Origin: Corella eumyota
Lineage: Eukaryota > Chordata > Ascidiacea > Phlebobranchia > Corellidae
Direction of reading: 5' to 3'
Assembly: GCA_963082875.1 (NCBI GenBank)
Contig: OY720100.1
Span: 7,006,001 to 7,070,000, forward strand
Length of the DNA: 64,000 nucleotides
The translations under genes and the position numbers were made by a program. Below the pieces are notes generated by a model. That model saw only the letters and a list, made by a program, of their open reading frames with translations. It had not been told where the DNA came from and did not search any database. Positions 30,101 through 43,508 of this stretch are shown here, in pieces; the first letter of the stretch is position 1, and the number at the start of each line of letters is the position of its first letter.

Positions 30101-33100
30101 TAAGTTTTATTTTGGGTTTAATTAGGTCACGTGATATTTTTGGCCAATGATATTGCATACAAATTTAAAAAAAAAAATAAAAAATTTTAAATCGAAAAAT
30201 AATTGTTGTGTTAGAACCGCACAGGTCCAATTACCGTGTTTACAAAATATTTTTCGAAAATATTAATATTCATAAAAGTTATGAAACTTTTATTAAAAAT
30301 TTATGAAATCTAAAAATCTAAAATTTTGTATTATATTACACGCGCATTGGCCTAACTAACATTCAAGATAAAACATTTCGCGAAAATTTTCAGTAAAACA
30401 AAAGTTTGAGGTAATTTTTATTATGGTTTTAATTAGGTCACGTGATATTTTTGGCCAATGATATTACATACAAATTTAAAAAAAAAAAATAAAATATTTT
30501 AAATCGAAAAATAATTGTTGTGTTAGAACCGCACAGGTCCAATTACCGTGTTTACAAAATATTTTTCGAAACTATTAATATTCATAAAAGTTATAAAACT
30601 TTTATTAAAAATTTATGAAATCTCAAAATCTGAAATTTTATATTTAATTAGGCGCGCATTGGCCTAATTAACATTCAAGATAAAACATTTTGCAAAAATT
30701 TTAAGGAGAACAAAAGTTTGAGATAAGTTTTATTTTGGGTTTAATTAGGTCACGTGATATTTTTGGCCAATGATATTGCATACAAATTTTAAAAAAAAAA
30801 ATAAAAAATTTTAAATCAAAAAATAATTGTTGTGTTAGAACCGCACAGGTCCAATTACCGTGTTTACAAAATATTTTTCGAAAATATTAATATTCATAAA
30901 AGTTATGAAACTTTTATTAAAAATTTATGAAATCTAAAAATCTAAAATTTTGTATTATATTACACGCGCATTGGCCTAACTAACATTCAAGATAAAACAT
31001 TTCGCGAAAATTTTCAGTAAAACAAAAGTTTGAGGTAATTTCTATTATGGGTTTAATAAAGTCACGTGATATTTTTGGCCAATGATATTGCATACAAATT
31101 TAAAAAAAAAAATAAAAAATTTTAAATCGAAAAATAATTGTTGTGTTAGAACCGCACAGGTCCAATTACCGTGTTTACAAAATATTTTTCAAAAATATTA
31201 ATAGTCATAAAAGTTATGAAACTTTTATTAAAAATTTATGAAATCTCAAAATCTGAAATTTTATATTTAATTAGACGCGCATTGGCCTAACTAACATTCA
31301 AGATAAAACATTTTGCAAAAATTTTATGGAGAACAAAAGTTTGAGATAATTTTTTATTTTGGGTTTAATTAGGTCACGTTATATTTATGGCCAATGATAT
31401 TGCATACAAATTTTTTGAATAAAAATAATACAAATTTTTTGAAAAAAAATAAAAAATTTTAAATCGAAAAATAATTGTTGTGTTAGAACCGCACAGGTCC
31501 AATTACCGTGTTTACAAAATATTTTTCGAAACTATTAATATTCATAAAAGTTATGAAACTTTTATTAAAAATTTATGAAATCTCAAAATCTGAAATTTTA
31601 TATTTAATTAGGCGCGCGTTGGTCTAACTAACATTCAAGATAAAACATTTTGCAAAAATTTTGAGTAGAACAAAAGTTTGAGATAAGTTTTATTTTGGGT
31701 TTAATTAGGTCACGTGATATTTTTGGCCAATGATATTGCATACAAATTTTAAAAAAAATAAAAAATTTTAAATCGAAAAATAATTGTTGTGTTAGAACCG
31801 CACAGGTCCAATTACCCTGTTTACGAAATATTTTTCGAAAATATTAATATTCATAAAAGTTATGAAACTTTTAATAAAAATTTATGAAATCTTAAAACCT
31901 AAAATTTTGTATTTTATTACACGCGCATTGGCTTACCTAACATTCAAGATAAAACATTTCGCGAAAATTTTCATTAAAACAAAAGTTTGAGGTAATTTTT
32001 ATTTTAGTTTTCATTAGGTCACGTGATATTTTTGGCCAATGATATTGCATACAAATTTTTTGAAAAAAAATAAAAAATTTTAAATCGAAAAATAATTGTT
32101 GTGTTAGAACCGCACAGGTCAAATTACCGTGTTTACAAAATATTTTTCAAAAATATTAATATTCATAAAAGTTATGAAACTTTTATTAAAAATTTATGAA
32201 ATCTCAAAACCTAAAATTTTGTATTTTATTAGACGCGCATTGGCCTAACTAACATTCAAGATAAAACATTTCGCGAAAATTTTAAGTAAAACAAAAGTTT
32301 GAGGTAATTTTTATTTGGGGTTTAATTAGGTCACGTGATATTTTTGGCCAATGATATAGCATACAAATTTTTTTAAAAAATAAAAAATTTTAAATCGAAA
32401 AATAATTGTTGTGTTAGAACCGCACAGGTCCAATTACCGTGTTTACAAAATATTTTTCAAAAATATTAATATTCATATAAGTTATGAAACTTTTATTAAA
32501 AATTTATGAAATCTCAAAACCTAAAATTTTGTATTTTATTACACGCGCATTAGCCTATCTAACATTCAAGATAAAACATTTCGCGAAAATTTTCAGTAAA
32601 ACAAAAGTTTGAGGTAATTTTTATTTTGGTTTTCATTATGTCACGTGATATTTTTGGCCAATGATATTGCATACAAATTTTTTAAAAAATAATAAAAAAT
32701 TTTAAATCAAAAAATTTTTGTTGTGTTAGAACCGCACAGGTCCAATTACCGTGTTTACAAAATATTTTTCGAAAATATTAATATTCATAAAAGTTACAAA
32801 ACTTTTATTAAAAATTTATGAAATCTCAAAATCTGAAATTTTATATTTAATTAGGCGCGCATTGTCCTAACTAACATTCAAGATAACACATTTTGCAAAA
32901 ATTTTGAGTAGAACAAAAGTTTGAGATAATTTTTATTTTGGGTTTAATTAGGTCACGTTGTATTTATGGCCAATGAGATTGCATACAAATTTTTTGAAAA
33001 GAAATAAAAAATTTAAATCGAAAAATAATTGTTGTGTTAAAACCGCAAAGGTCCAATTACCGTGTTTGCAAAATATTTTTCAAAAATATTAATATTCATA

Positions 33101-36100
33101 AAAGTTATGAAACTTTTATTAGAAATTTATGAAATCTCAAAACCTAAAATTTTGTATTTTATTAAACGCGCATTGGCCTAACTAACATTCAAGATAAAAC
33201 ATTTCGCGAAAATTTTCAGTAAAACAAAAGTTTGAGGTAATTTTTATTTTGGTTTGTTTTCATTATTTCACGTGATATTTTTGGCCAATGATATTGCATA
33301 CAAATTTTTTAAAAAATAATAAAAAATTTTAAATCAAAAAATGATTGTTGTGTTAGAACCGTACAGGTCCAATTACCGTGTTTACAAAATATTTTTCGAA
33401 AATATTAATATTCATAAAAGTTACGAAACTTTTATTAAAAATTTATGAATTCTCAAAATCTGAAATTTTATATTTAATTAGGCGCGCATTGTCCTAACTA
33501 ACATTCAAGATAACACAATTTGCAAAAATTTTGAGTAGAACAAAAGTTTGAGATAATTTTTATTTTGGGTTTAATTAGGTCACGTGATATTTATGGCCAA
33601 TGAGATTGCATACAAATTTTTTGAAAAAAAATAAAAAATTTAAATCGAAAAATAATTGTTGTGTTAAAACCGCAAAGGTCCAATTACCGTGTTTACAAAA
33701 TATTTTTCAAAAATATTAATATTCATAAAAGTTATGAAACTTTTATTAGAAATTTATGAAATCTCAAAACCTAAAATTTTGTATTTTATTAAACGCGCAT
33801 TGGCCTAACTAACATTCAAGATAAAACATTTCGCGAAAATTTTCAGTAAAACAAAAGTTTGAGGTAATTTTTATTTTGGTTTTCATTATGTCACGTGATA
33901 TTTTTGGCCAATGATATTGCATACAAATTTTTTAAAAAATAATAAAAAATTTTAAATCGAAAAATTTTTGTTGTGTTAGAACCGCACAGGTCCAATAACC
34001 GTGTTTACAAAATATTTTTCGAAAATATTAATAGTTGTAAAAGTTATGAAACTTTTATTAAAAATTTATGAAATCTCAAAACCTAAAATTTTGTATTTTA
34101 TTAGACGCGCATTGGCCTAACCAACATTCAAGATAAAACATTTCGCGAAAATCTTTAGTAAAACAAAAGTTTGAGGTAATTATTATTTTGGGTTTAATAA
34201 GGTCACGTGATATTTTTGGCAAATGATGTTGCATACAAATTTAAAAAATAAAAAATAAAAAATTTTAAATCGAAAAATAATTGTTGTGTTAGAACCGCAC
34301 AGGTCCAATTACCGTGTTTACAAAATATTTTTCGAAAATATTAATATTCATAAAAGTTATGAAACTTTTATTAAAAATTTATGAAATCTCAAAACCTAAA
34401 ATTTTGTATTTTATTAGACGCGCATTGGCCTAACTAACATTCAAGATAAAACATTTCGCGAAAATTTTTAGAAAAACAAAAGTTTGAGGTAATTTTTATT
34501 TTGGTTTTCATTAGGTCACGTGATATTTTTGGCCAATGATATTGCATACAAATTTTTTGAATAAAAATAATACAAATTTTTTGAAAAAAAATAAAAAATT
34601 TTAAATCGAAAAATAATTGTTGTGTTAGAACCGCACAGGTCCAATTACCGTGTTTACAAAATATTTTTCGAAAATATTATTATTCATAAAAATTATGAAA
34701 CTTTTATTAAAAATTTATGAAATCTCAAAACCTAAAATTTTGTATTTTATTAGGCGCGCATTGGCCTAACCAACATTCAAGATAAAACATTTCGCGAAAA
34801 TCTTAAGTAAAACAAAAGTTTGAGGTAATTTTTATTTTGGGTTTAATTAGGTCACGTGATATTTTTGGCCAATGATGTTGCATACAAATTTAAAAAATGA
34901 AAAATAAAAAATTTTAAATCGAAAAATAATTGTTGTGTTAGAACCGCACAGGTCCAATTACCGTGTTTACAAAATATTTTTCGAAAATATTAATATTCAT
35001 AAAAGTTATGAAACTTTTATTAAAAATTTATGAAATCTCAAAACCTAAAATTTTGTATTTTATTAGACGCGCATTGGCCTAACTAACATTCAAGATAAAA
35101 CATTTCGCGAAAATTTTCAGAAAAACAAAAGTTTGAGGTAATTTTTATTTTGGTTTTCATTAGGTCACGTGATATTTTTGGCCAATGATATTGAATACAA
35201 ATTTTTTGAAAAAAAATAAAAAATTTTAAATCGAAAAATAATTGTTGTGTTAGAACCGCACAGGTCCAATTACCGTGTTTACAAAATATTTTTCGAAAAT
35301 ATTAATATTTATAAAAGTTATGAAACTTTTATTTAAAATTTATGAAATCTCAAAATCTAAAATTTTGTATTTTATTAGACGCGCATTGACCTAACTAACA
35401 TTCAAGATAAAACATTTCGCGAAAATTATCAGTAAAACAAAAGTTTGGGGTAATTTTTATTTTGGGTTTAATAAGGTCACGTGATATTTTTGACCAATGA
35501 TATTGCATACAAATTTTTTTTAAAAAAATAAAAAATTTTAAATCGAAAAATAATTGTTGTGTTAGAACCGCACAGGTCCAATTACCGTGTTTACAAAATA
35601 TTTTTCGAAAATATTAATATTTATAAAAGTTATGAAACTTTTATTAAAAATTTATGAAATCTCAAAACCTAAAATTTTGTATTTTATTAGGCGCGCATTG
35701 GCTTAACTAACATTCAAGATAAAACATTTCGCGAATATTTTCAGTAAAACAAAAGTTTGAAGTAATTTTTATTTTGGGTTTAATTAGGTCACGTGATATT
35801 TTTGGCCAATGATATTGCTTACAAATTTAAAAAAAAAATAAAAAATTTTAAATCGAAAAATAATTGTTGTGTTAGAACCGCACAGGTCCAATTACCTTGA
35901 TTACAAAATATTTTTCGAAAATATTAATATTCATATAAGTTATGAAACTTTTATTAAAAATTTATGAAATCTCAAATCCTAAAATTTTGTATTTTATTAG
36001 ACGCGCATTGGCCTAACTAACATTCAAGATAAAACATTTTGCGAAAATTTCCAGCAAAACAAAAGTTTGTGGTAATTTTTCATTTGGGTTTAATTAGGTC

Positions 36101-36724
36101 ACGTGATATTTTTGGCCAATAATATTGCATACAAATTTTTTGAAAAAAAATAAAAAATTTTAAATCGAAAAATATATGTTGCGTTAGAACCGCACAGGTC
36201 CAATTACCGTGTTTACAAAATATTTTTCGAAAATATTTATATTAATAAAAGTTATAAAACTTTTATTAAAAATTTATGAAATCTCAAAACCTAAAATCTT
36301 GTATTTTATTAGACGGGCATTGGTCTAACTAACATATAAAATAAAATATTTCGCGAAAATTTTCAGTAAAACAAAAGTTTGAGGTAATTTTTATTTTGGG
36401 TTTAATTAGGTCACGTGATATTTTTGGCCAATGATATTGCATACAAATTTTTTGAAAAAAAATTAAAAATTTTAAATCAAAAAATAATTGTTGTGTTAGA
36501 ACCGCACAGGTCCAATTACCGTATTTACAAAATATTTTTCGAAAATATTAATATTCATAAAAGTTATGAAACTTTTATTAAAAATTTATGAAATCTTAAA
36601 ACCTAAAATTTTGTATTTTATTAGACGCGCATTGGCCTAACTAACATTTAAGATAAAACATTTCGCGAAAATTTTGAGTAAAACAAAAGTTTGAGGTAAT
36701 TTTTATTTTGGGTTTAATTAGGTC
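27178..36724 (+). repeat. Satellite block III (mixed, diverging to edge)
   Basis: Block I-like monomers return here (346-bp type, aaggagaac type), mixed with block II-like dimers around 32,700-33,950. From about 34,000 rightward monomers carry more private changes, such as ttgaccaatg, gacgggcattgg and ccttgattac. This is the usual pattern of array edges, where homogenisation is weaker. The last monomer stops at ttaggtca. Confidence 0.75.
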
Positions 36725-37055
36725 AAAAGGTCGCGCGAACAATATAATGTACGCGAAATAAAAAATGTTTTTTTGTTCTTTTAATTATTTTCGAAATATT
36801 CTTTATCTTGAGCATTAGTTATACCAAAAAAATTAAAAATTAATGTCATAAATTTGTCATAACTCTCGGAATTATTAATGTTTGCTAAAAATTTTTTGTA
36901 AACACGGCTGTTAGAACAGTGCGGTTTTATTGTTATAGTTATCTTTTGATTTAAAAAAAAAAAAAAAATTTTTACTAGAGTGCTAGGTCACGTGATCATA
37001 TGACCGGCCCTATGTACGCAAAATACAAAAAAATTGTAAGTTGATTATTTTAAGG
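36725..37055 (-). repeat. Decayed inverted satellite-like copy at array edge
   Basis: Phrases such as ttttgtaaacacgg, gtgcggtttta and cttttgatttaaa match the reverse strand of the satellite in the right order but with many differences. A CACGTG follows at about 36,993. The copy lies against the right end of the array in opposite orientation. It is either an old edge monomer or a related dispersed element. Confidence 0.65.
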
Positions 37056-37059
37056 AGTC

Positions 37060-37134
37060 TAAGTTGGAACCAAACCTCGGAACTCAGTAATGAGAGTTGT
37101 GGGCCCTTCGCACTGAGCTAACTGCCACGACCTT
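37060..37134 (-). repeat. tRNA-like sequence (SINE head or tRNA pseudogene)
   Basis: Read on the minus strand, tagctcagtgcg (37,109-37,120) fits a Pol III A box and ggtttggttcc (37,066-37,076) fits a B box, about 32 bases apart as in a tRNA. I could not fold a clean anticodon stem, so a working tRNA is unlikely. A tRNA-derived SINE head is the best guess. Confidence 0.55.
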
Positions 37135-37189
37135 TCAATGATGCAAAATTGTATACATAGCTTAAGTAAGCACTTGTAATAATAAAAAA
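37135..37189. other. Short AT-rich spacer
   Basis: A short unassigned stretch between the tRNA-like sequence and the first unit of array 2. Nothing else is recognised. Confidence 0.5.
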
Positions 37190-37190
37190 A

Positions 37191-38108
37191 CTAGATTTAT
37201 TTGATAAATAAAATATGGTTTGAAAATATTTGATTATTTTTAACATAAATTTTTATAAATAAAAAAAGATATGCATATACATTAACTAAAAATATTACAA
37301 ACCTTTGATTTTTAATAAACAAACAAGCATTTATATATATAATACAAACAATAACTAATATTTAACCCAGTTTTAAGTTGGTGATATTAGAATATAAATT
37401 ATAGTAAATTTTAAATTCTTAAAATTGATTTTTATTAAATAAACAAGCATTTAAATATGATAAATAAACGAAAATTATTTTTGTAATAAGTTTTTTAATT
37501 ACTTATATTATAAAATACATCATACCAAATTTTTAATGCTTAATGTCGAACTTTAATTTTTAATGAACAAACCAGCATTCAAATATAAAAATCAAACAAG
37601 AATTATTTTTTAATTTATTTTCAAATTATAAATATTATAAGATAAAACCGCCAAAATTTAAAAACCTAATAAAAAGCTTTAAATTTAAATAAACAAACAC
37701 CTATTAATTAGTAATTAGTTACAAAAATTAAATTCGTTTTTGAGTTACTAATATCATGATATACAATTGACAAAAATTTAAAAAATTAATAACAACCTTT
37801 AAATTTTAATAAACAAACACCTATTATTTATTAAGTAATTAGTGATAAAAATTAAAATTTTAATTTATTTTTGAGTTAGTTATATCATAATATACAATTG
37901 ACCAAGATTTAAAAAATTAATAGCAACCTTTAAATTTTAATAAACAAACACCTATTAATTAGTAATTAGTGATAATTAAATGTTGTAAATAGGAGGTTTG
38001 CGATTCGTTGGGATAATAACCAACATACTAAAAATTTAGAACTTTTAGTTTTAAAGAACAAAAGTTATCGTCTTTCAAAATTCTGACTAGAAAGAATAAA
38101 AACAATAA
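37191..38108 (+). repeat. Array 2 unit 1, class B, tail T1
   Basis: Head, class B body with gatatgcatatac, four or so subrepeats, and the T1 tail at 37,991. Confidence 0.85.
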
Positions 38109-39000
38109 CTAGATTTATTTGATAAATAAAATATGGTTCGAAATTATTTGATTATTTTTAAAATTAATATTTATTGTAAATAAATTTATAGACAAACATT
38201 ACCTATTTAAAAAGATTAACTGAACTAATTAATCAAATATTACGTATACCTTTTTTAATTATTACACTAAAAAATAATTTTTTTTTTGTTCTGCGCTTAA
38301 ATAACAATCTTTAGTGTGTATGGAATAAACAAGCATTTAAATATGATAAATAAACGTAAATTATTTTTCTTATATGTTTTTTAACTACTTATATTATAAA
38401 ATAAATACATCATACCAAATTTTTAATGCTTAATGTCGAACTTTAATTTTTAATGAACAAACCAGCATTTAAATAAAAAAAACAAACAAGAATTATTTTT
38501 TAATTCATTTTCGAAATATAAATATTATAAGATATAACCGACCAAACTTTAAAAACCTAATAACAATCTTTAAATTTAAATAAACAAACACCTATTAATT
38601 AGTAATTAGGGACAAAAATTAGAATTTTAATTCATTTTTGAGTTACCAATAAAATGATATACATTTGACAAAAATTTAAAAAATTAACAACAACCTTTGA
38701 GTTTTAATAAACAAACACTTCTTAATTGATAATTAGTAATAAAAATTAAAATATTAATTCATTTTTGAGTTAGTAATATCATAATATACAATTGACTAAG
38801 AAAAAAAAAATTAATAACAACCATTAAATTTTAATAAACAAACACCTATTAATTAGTAATTAGTAATAATTAAATTTCATAAATAGGAGGTTTGCGATTC
38901 GTTGAGATAATAACAAACATATTAGAAATTTAGACATTTTAGTTTTAAAGAACAAAAGTTATCGTCTTTCAAAATTCTGACTAGAAAGAATAAAAACAAT
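38109..39000 (+). repeat. Array 2 unit 2, class E, tail T1
   Basis: Head followed by aatatttattgtaaataaa and gacaaacattacct, which mark class E. Subrepeats and a T1 tail near 38,886 follow. Confidence 0.85.
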
Positions 39001-39114
39001 AATAAATACACTGACAATAACAATATGTTTCGAAATCTAAGATTTCGAACCATAATAATAAATATAATGACAATAACAATATGTTTCGAAATCTAAGATT
39101 TCGAACCATAATAA
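39001..39114 (+). repeat. Palindrome cluster 1 (2 copies)
   Basis: Two modules of about 56 bp. Palindromes ttcgaaatct-a-agatttcgaa lie at 39,029-39,049 and 39,085-39,105, preceded by gacaataacaatatg. The next head follows at once. Confidence 0.95.
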
Positions 39115-39824
39115 CTAGATTTATTTGATAAATAAAATATGGTTCGAAATTGTTTGATTCTTTTTTATAAATATAATTTATTTAGTAGGTTTATTAATTA
39201 AATTATAAATTTAAATATGAACTTTTTTATATTTAAACCTAATTTTAACAAACGAACACGCATTCATTGATATTGTAATAGAAAAGTAAACTAAATTTAA
39301 AGCAAAATACCGATCTTAATTTTTTAGTAATCAAACGAGTATTAAAATATAATAATAACAAAACAATTAAAAAAAAATTTTACACATTTTTGACTTATAC
39401 TTTAACATTTTACTTAAATTTTCAACCAATATTTTTTACTTTAATAGACAGCGAAAAGGACGATTTTTGACGGCGACCAGAACGCTATTAAATTATTCAA
39501 GCGTTAAACTTACACTGATTCGTTATTTTATAAAAAAACTAAAATAATGATTAAACGATATTTAGCTAGAGTTAAATCTTCATTTTAAATAGCAACATAC
39601 CAAATAATAATACCAACAACATTTTAAAATTTCAGAAAATTTAATCTTTAAATTTTAATAATAAAATATATTAATTAGTAACTAGTGACATTTAAATGTC
39701 GTAAATAGGAGGTTTGCGATTCGTTGGGATAATAACAAACATACTAAAAATTTAGAACTTTTACTTTTAAAGAACAAAAGTTATCGTCTTTCAAAATTCG
39801 GTCAAATAAGAATAAAAACAATAA
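39115..39824 (+). repeat. Array 2 unit 3, class A, tail T1
   Basis: A 710-bp class A unit with the GC-richer stretch gacagcgaaaaggacg near 39,449 and a T1 tail near 39,709. Confidence 0.9.
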
Positions 39825-40850
39825 CTAGATTTATTTGATAAATAAAATATGGTTCGAAATCGTTTGATTTTTTTTATAAATATAATTTATTTAGTAGGTT
39901 TATTAAATAAATTATAAATTTAAATATTAACTTTTTTTAATTTAAACCTAATTTTAACAAACGAACACGCATTCATTGATATTGTAATATAAAAGTAAAC
40001 TAAATTTAAAAGCAAAATACCCATCTTAATTTTTGGTAATCAAACGAGCATTAAAATATAATAATAACAGAACAATTAAAAAAAAAATTTACACATTTTT
40101 TACTTATAATTTAACATTTTACTTAAATTTTTAACCAATATATTTTACTTTAATGGACAGCGAAAAGGACGATTTTTGACGGCGACCAGAACGCTCTTAA
40201 ATTATTTAAGCGTTAAACTCACACTGATTCGTTATTTTATAAAAAAAATAATAATTACACCTTAACTAAGAATATTTCATATTTTCGATTTTTAATAAAC
40301 AAACAAGCATTTATATATATTATACAAATAAAATTAATTTTTTAACCCAGTTTTATGTTGTTAATATCAAGATATACATTTTACTAAATTTTAAATTCCC
40401 AAAATTGATTTTTGATTTTTAATAAATAAACAAGCATTTAAATAAAATAAACAAACAAAAATTATTTTTTAAACATGTATTTTAATTACTAATATCATAA
40501 AATACATTATATTAAATTTTAAATGCTTAATATCAAACTTTAATTTTTAATAAACAAACAAGAATTTAAATATAATAAACAAACAAAAATTAAATTTGTA
40601 ATCCATTTTCGAGTTATTAATATTATAATATATAACTGACCAAAATTTGAAAACTTAATAACGATCTCTAAATTTTAATAAACAAACACCTATTAATTAC
40701 TAATTAATAATATTAAAATTATCAAAATAGGAGGATTGAAACACAATATGATAATAAACAACATACTAAAATTTTAAAAATTTATATACACAAAATCAAA
40801 AGTTATTTGATTTCAAAATTCGGATTAGTAAGAATAAAAATAAAAATAAA
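39825..40850 (+). repeat. Array 2 unit 4, A/D chimera, tail T2
   Basis: A class A 5' part runs to about 40,245 and is then joined in an A run to a class D body (caccttaactaagaatatt), ending in a T2 tail near 40,731. Unit 17 has the same join. Confidence 0.85.
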
Positions 40851-41043
40851 AATAATAATAAATATACGGACAATAACAATATGTTTTGAAATCTAAGATT
40901 TCGAACCATAATAAATATAATGACAATAACAATATGTTTCGAAATCTAAGATTTCGAACCATAATAATAATAATAATAAAATTAATTATAATAAGTATAA
41001 TGACAATAACAATATGTTTCAAAATCTAAGATTTCGAACCATA
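40851..41043 (+). repeat. Palindrome cluster 2 (3 copies)
   Basis: Palindrome cores lie at about 40,885, 40,938 and 41,018. The first and third have one altered base each in the left arm. Confidence 0.92.
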
Positions 41044-41528
41044 ATTAAAATATAATAATAACAAAACAATTAAAAAAAAATTTTTACACATTTTTGACTT
41101 ATACTTTAACATTTTACTTAAATTTTCAACCAATATTTTTTACTTTAATAGACAGCGAAAAGGACGATTTTTGACGGCGACCAGAACGCTATTAAATTAT
41201 TCAAGCGTTAAACTCACACTGATTCGTTATTTTATAAAAAAACTAAAATAATGATTAAATGATATTTCGATAGAGTTAAATCTTCATTTTAAATAGCAAC
41301 ATACAAAATAATAATACCAACAACATATTAAAATTTCAGAAAATTTAATCTTTAAATTTTAATAATAAAATATATTAATTAGTAATTAGTGACAATTAAA
41401 TGTCGTTAATAGGAGGTTTGCGATTTGTTGGGATAATAACAAACATACTAAAAATTTAGAACTTTTACTTTTAAAGAACAAAAGTTATCGTCTTTCAAAA
41501 TTCGGTCAAATAAGAATAAAAACAATAA
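41044..41528 (+). repeat. Headless class A fragment, tail T1
   Basis: Class A sequence begins abruptly at attaaaatataataataac, without a head, and continues to a normal T1 tail. The palindrome cluster stands exactly where the missing 5' part would be. Confidence 0.85.
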
Positions 41529-42240
41529 CTAGATTTATTTGATAAATAAAATATGGTTCGAAATTGTTTGATTCTTTTTTATAAATATAATTTATTTAGT
41601 AGGTTTATTAATTAAATTATAATTTTAAATATGAACTTTTTTATATTTAAACCTAATTTTAACAAGCGAACACGCACTCATTGATATTGTAATAGAAAAG
41701 TAAACTAAATTTAAAGCAAAATACCGATCTTAATTTTTTAGTAATCAAACGAGTACTAAAATATAATAATAAAAAAACAATTAAAACAAAAATTTTACAC
41801 ATTTTTTACTTATATTTTAACATTTTACTTAAATTTCTAACCAATATTTTTTACTTTAATGGACAGCGAAAAGGACGATTTTTGACGGCGACCAGAACGC
41901 TATTAAATTATTCAAGCGTTAAACTCACACTGATTCATTATTTTATAAAAATACAAAAATAATGATTAAACGATATTTAGCTAGAGTTAAACCTTCATTT
42001 TAAATAGCAACATACAAAATATTTAATACTAACAACATATTAAAATTTCAGCAAATTTAATCTTTAATTTTTAATAATAAAATATATTAATTAGTAATTA
42101 GTGATAATTAAATGTCGTTAATAGGAGGTTTGCGATTCGTTGGGATAATAACAAACATACTAAAAATTTAGAACTTTTACTTTTAAAGAACAAAAGTTAT
42201 CGTCTTTCAAAATTCGTCAAATAAGAATAAAAACAATAAT
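41529..42240 (+). repeat. Array 2 unit 5, class A, tail T1
   Basis: A class A unit closely like unit 3, with a T1 tail near 42,124. Confidence 0.9.
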
Positions 42241-42710
42241 AATAACAATCTTTAAATTTTAATAAACAAACACCTATTAATTAGTAATTAATGGTAAAAA
42301 TTAAAATTTTAATTTATTTTTGAGTTACTAATATCGTAATATACAATTGACCAAGATTTAAAAAATTAATAACAATCATTAAATTTAAATAAACAAACAC
42401 CTATTTATTAGTAATTAATGGTAAAAATTAAAATTTTAATTCATTTTTGAGTTACTAATATCATAATATACAATTGACAAAAATTTAAAAAATTAACAAC
42501 AACCTTTAAATTTAAATAAACAAACACTTATTAATTAGTAATTAGTGATTAAAAATTAAAATTTTAATTCAGTTTTGAGTTACTAATATCATGATATACA
42601 ATTGACCAAGATTTGAAAAATTATTAACAACCTTTAAATTTTAATAAAGAAACACCCTTTAATTAGTAATTAGTGATAAAAATTAAAATTAGAAAGAATA
42701 AAAATAATAA
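42241..42710 (+). repeat. Subrepeat-only segment
   Basis: About four 120-128-bp subrepeats with no head, joined to the preceding unit through an AAT run. The segment ends in agaaagaataaaaataata. Confidence 0.85.
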
Positions 42711-43508
42711 CTAGATTTATTTGATAAATAAAATATGGTTCGAAATTATTTGATTATTTTTAACATAAAATTTTATAAATAAAAAATATATGCATAAACA
42801 TTAACTAAGAATATTACATAACTTTGATTTTTAATTAACAAACCAGCATTTAATATAACAAACAAACAAGAATCATTTATTAATTATCTTTAAATTATAA
42901 ATATAATAAGATATAACCGACCAAAATTTAAAAACCTAATATCAATCTTTAAATTTGAATAAACAAACACCCATTAATTAGTAATTAGTGATGAAAATTT
43001 TAATTTTAATTCATTTTTGAGTTAGTAATATTATGATATACAACTGACCAAGATTTAAAAAGTTAATAACAACCCTTAAATTTTAATAAACAAACACCTA
43101 TTAATTAGTAATTAGTGATAAAAATTAAAATTTTAATTCGTTTTTGAGTTACTAATATCATGATATACAATTGACCAAAATTTAAAAAGTTAATAACAAC
43201 CTTTAAATTATAATAAATAAACACCTATTAATTAGTAATTAGTGATAAAAATTAAAATTTTAATTCATTTTTGAGTTACCAATATCATGATATACAATTG
43301 ACCAAGATTTAAAAAATTAATAACAACCTTTAAATTTTAATAAATAAACACTTATTAATTAGTAATTAGTAATAATTAAATGTTGTAAATAGGAGAATGA
43401 AAACATAATCTGATAATAAACAACATACTAAAATTTCAGATTTTTAAATTTTAAGGAACTAAAGATATCTTCTTTCAAAATTGGGACTAGAAAGAATAAA
43501 AATAATAA
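42711..43508 (+). repeat. Array 2 unit 6, class C, tail T3
   Basis: Marked by aatatatgcataaac and aaccagcatttaatataac, with regular subrepeats at 128-bp steps (43,090 and 43,218) and a T3 tail near 43,393. Confidence 0.88.

Larger units (their letters stand above)
1..36724. repeat. Satellite array 1, about 312-bp monomer
   Basis: Head-to-tail copies of an AT-rich monomer fill this span. Starting from the phrase gttatgaaacttttatt, copies begin at 1, 313, 659, 960, 1272, 1584, 1895 and onward, giving steps of 311-313 bp with 301- and 346-bp variants. Each monomer keeps four conserved islands between A/T tracts: cattggcctaactaacattc, taggtcacgtgatatt, ggccaatgatattgcatac and gttagaaccgcacaggtcc. 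Length divided by period gives about 115-120 copies. The array is cut by the left window edge and ends abruptly inside a monomer at 36,724. No protein-coding role is visible. A centromeric or heterochromatic role is inference only. Confidence 0.97.

Noticed and set aside
3557-32122. Repeated 61-codon minus-strand open frames in the satellite (3557, 11120, 20046, 24364, 28124, 31937)
   Set aside because: They are the same satellite stretch read by chance. Most monomers break the frame, there are no start or splice signals, and length variants in A tracts shift it freely.
1-36724. A CENP-B box or telomere repeat in satellite 1
   Set aside because: I saw no CENP-B-box-like 17-mer and no runs of TTAGGG or TTAGG type. 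The CACGTG comparison is by pattern only.
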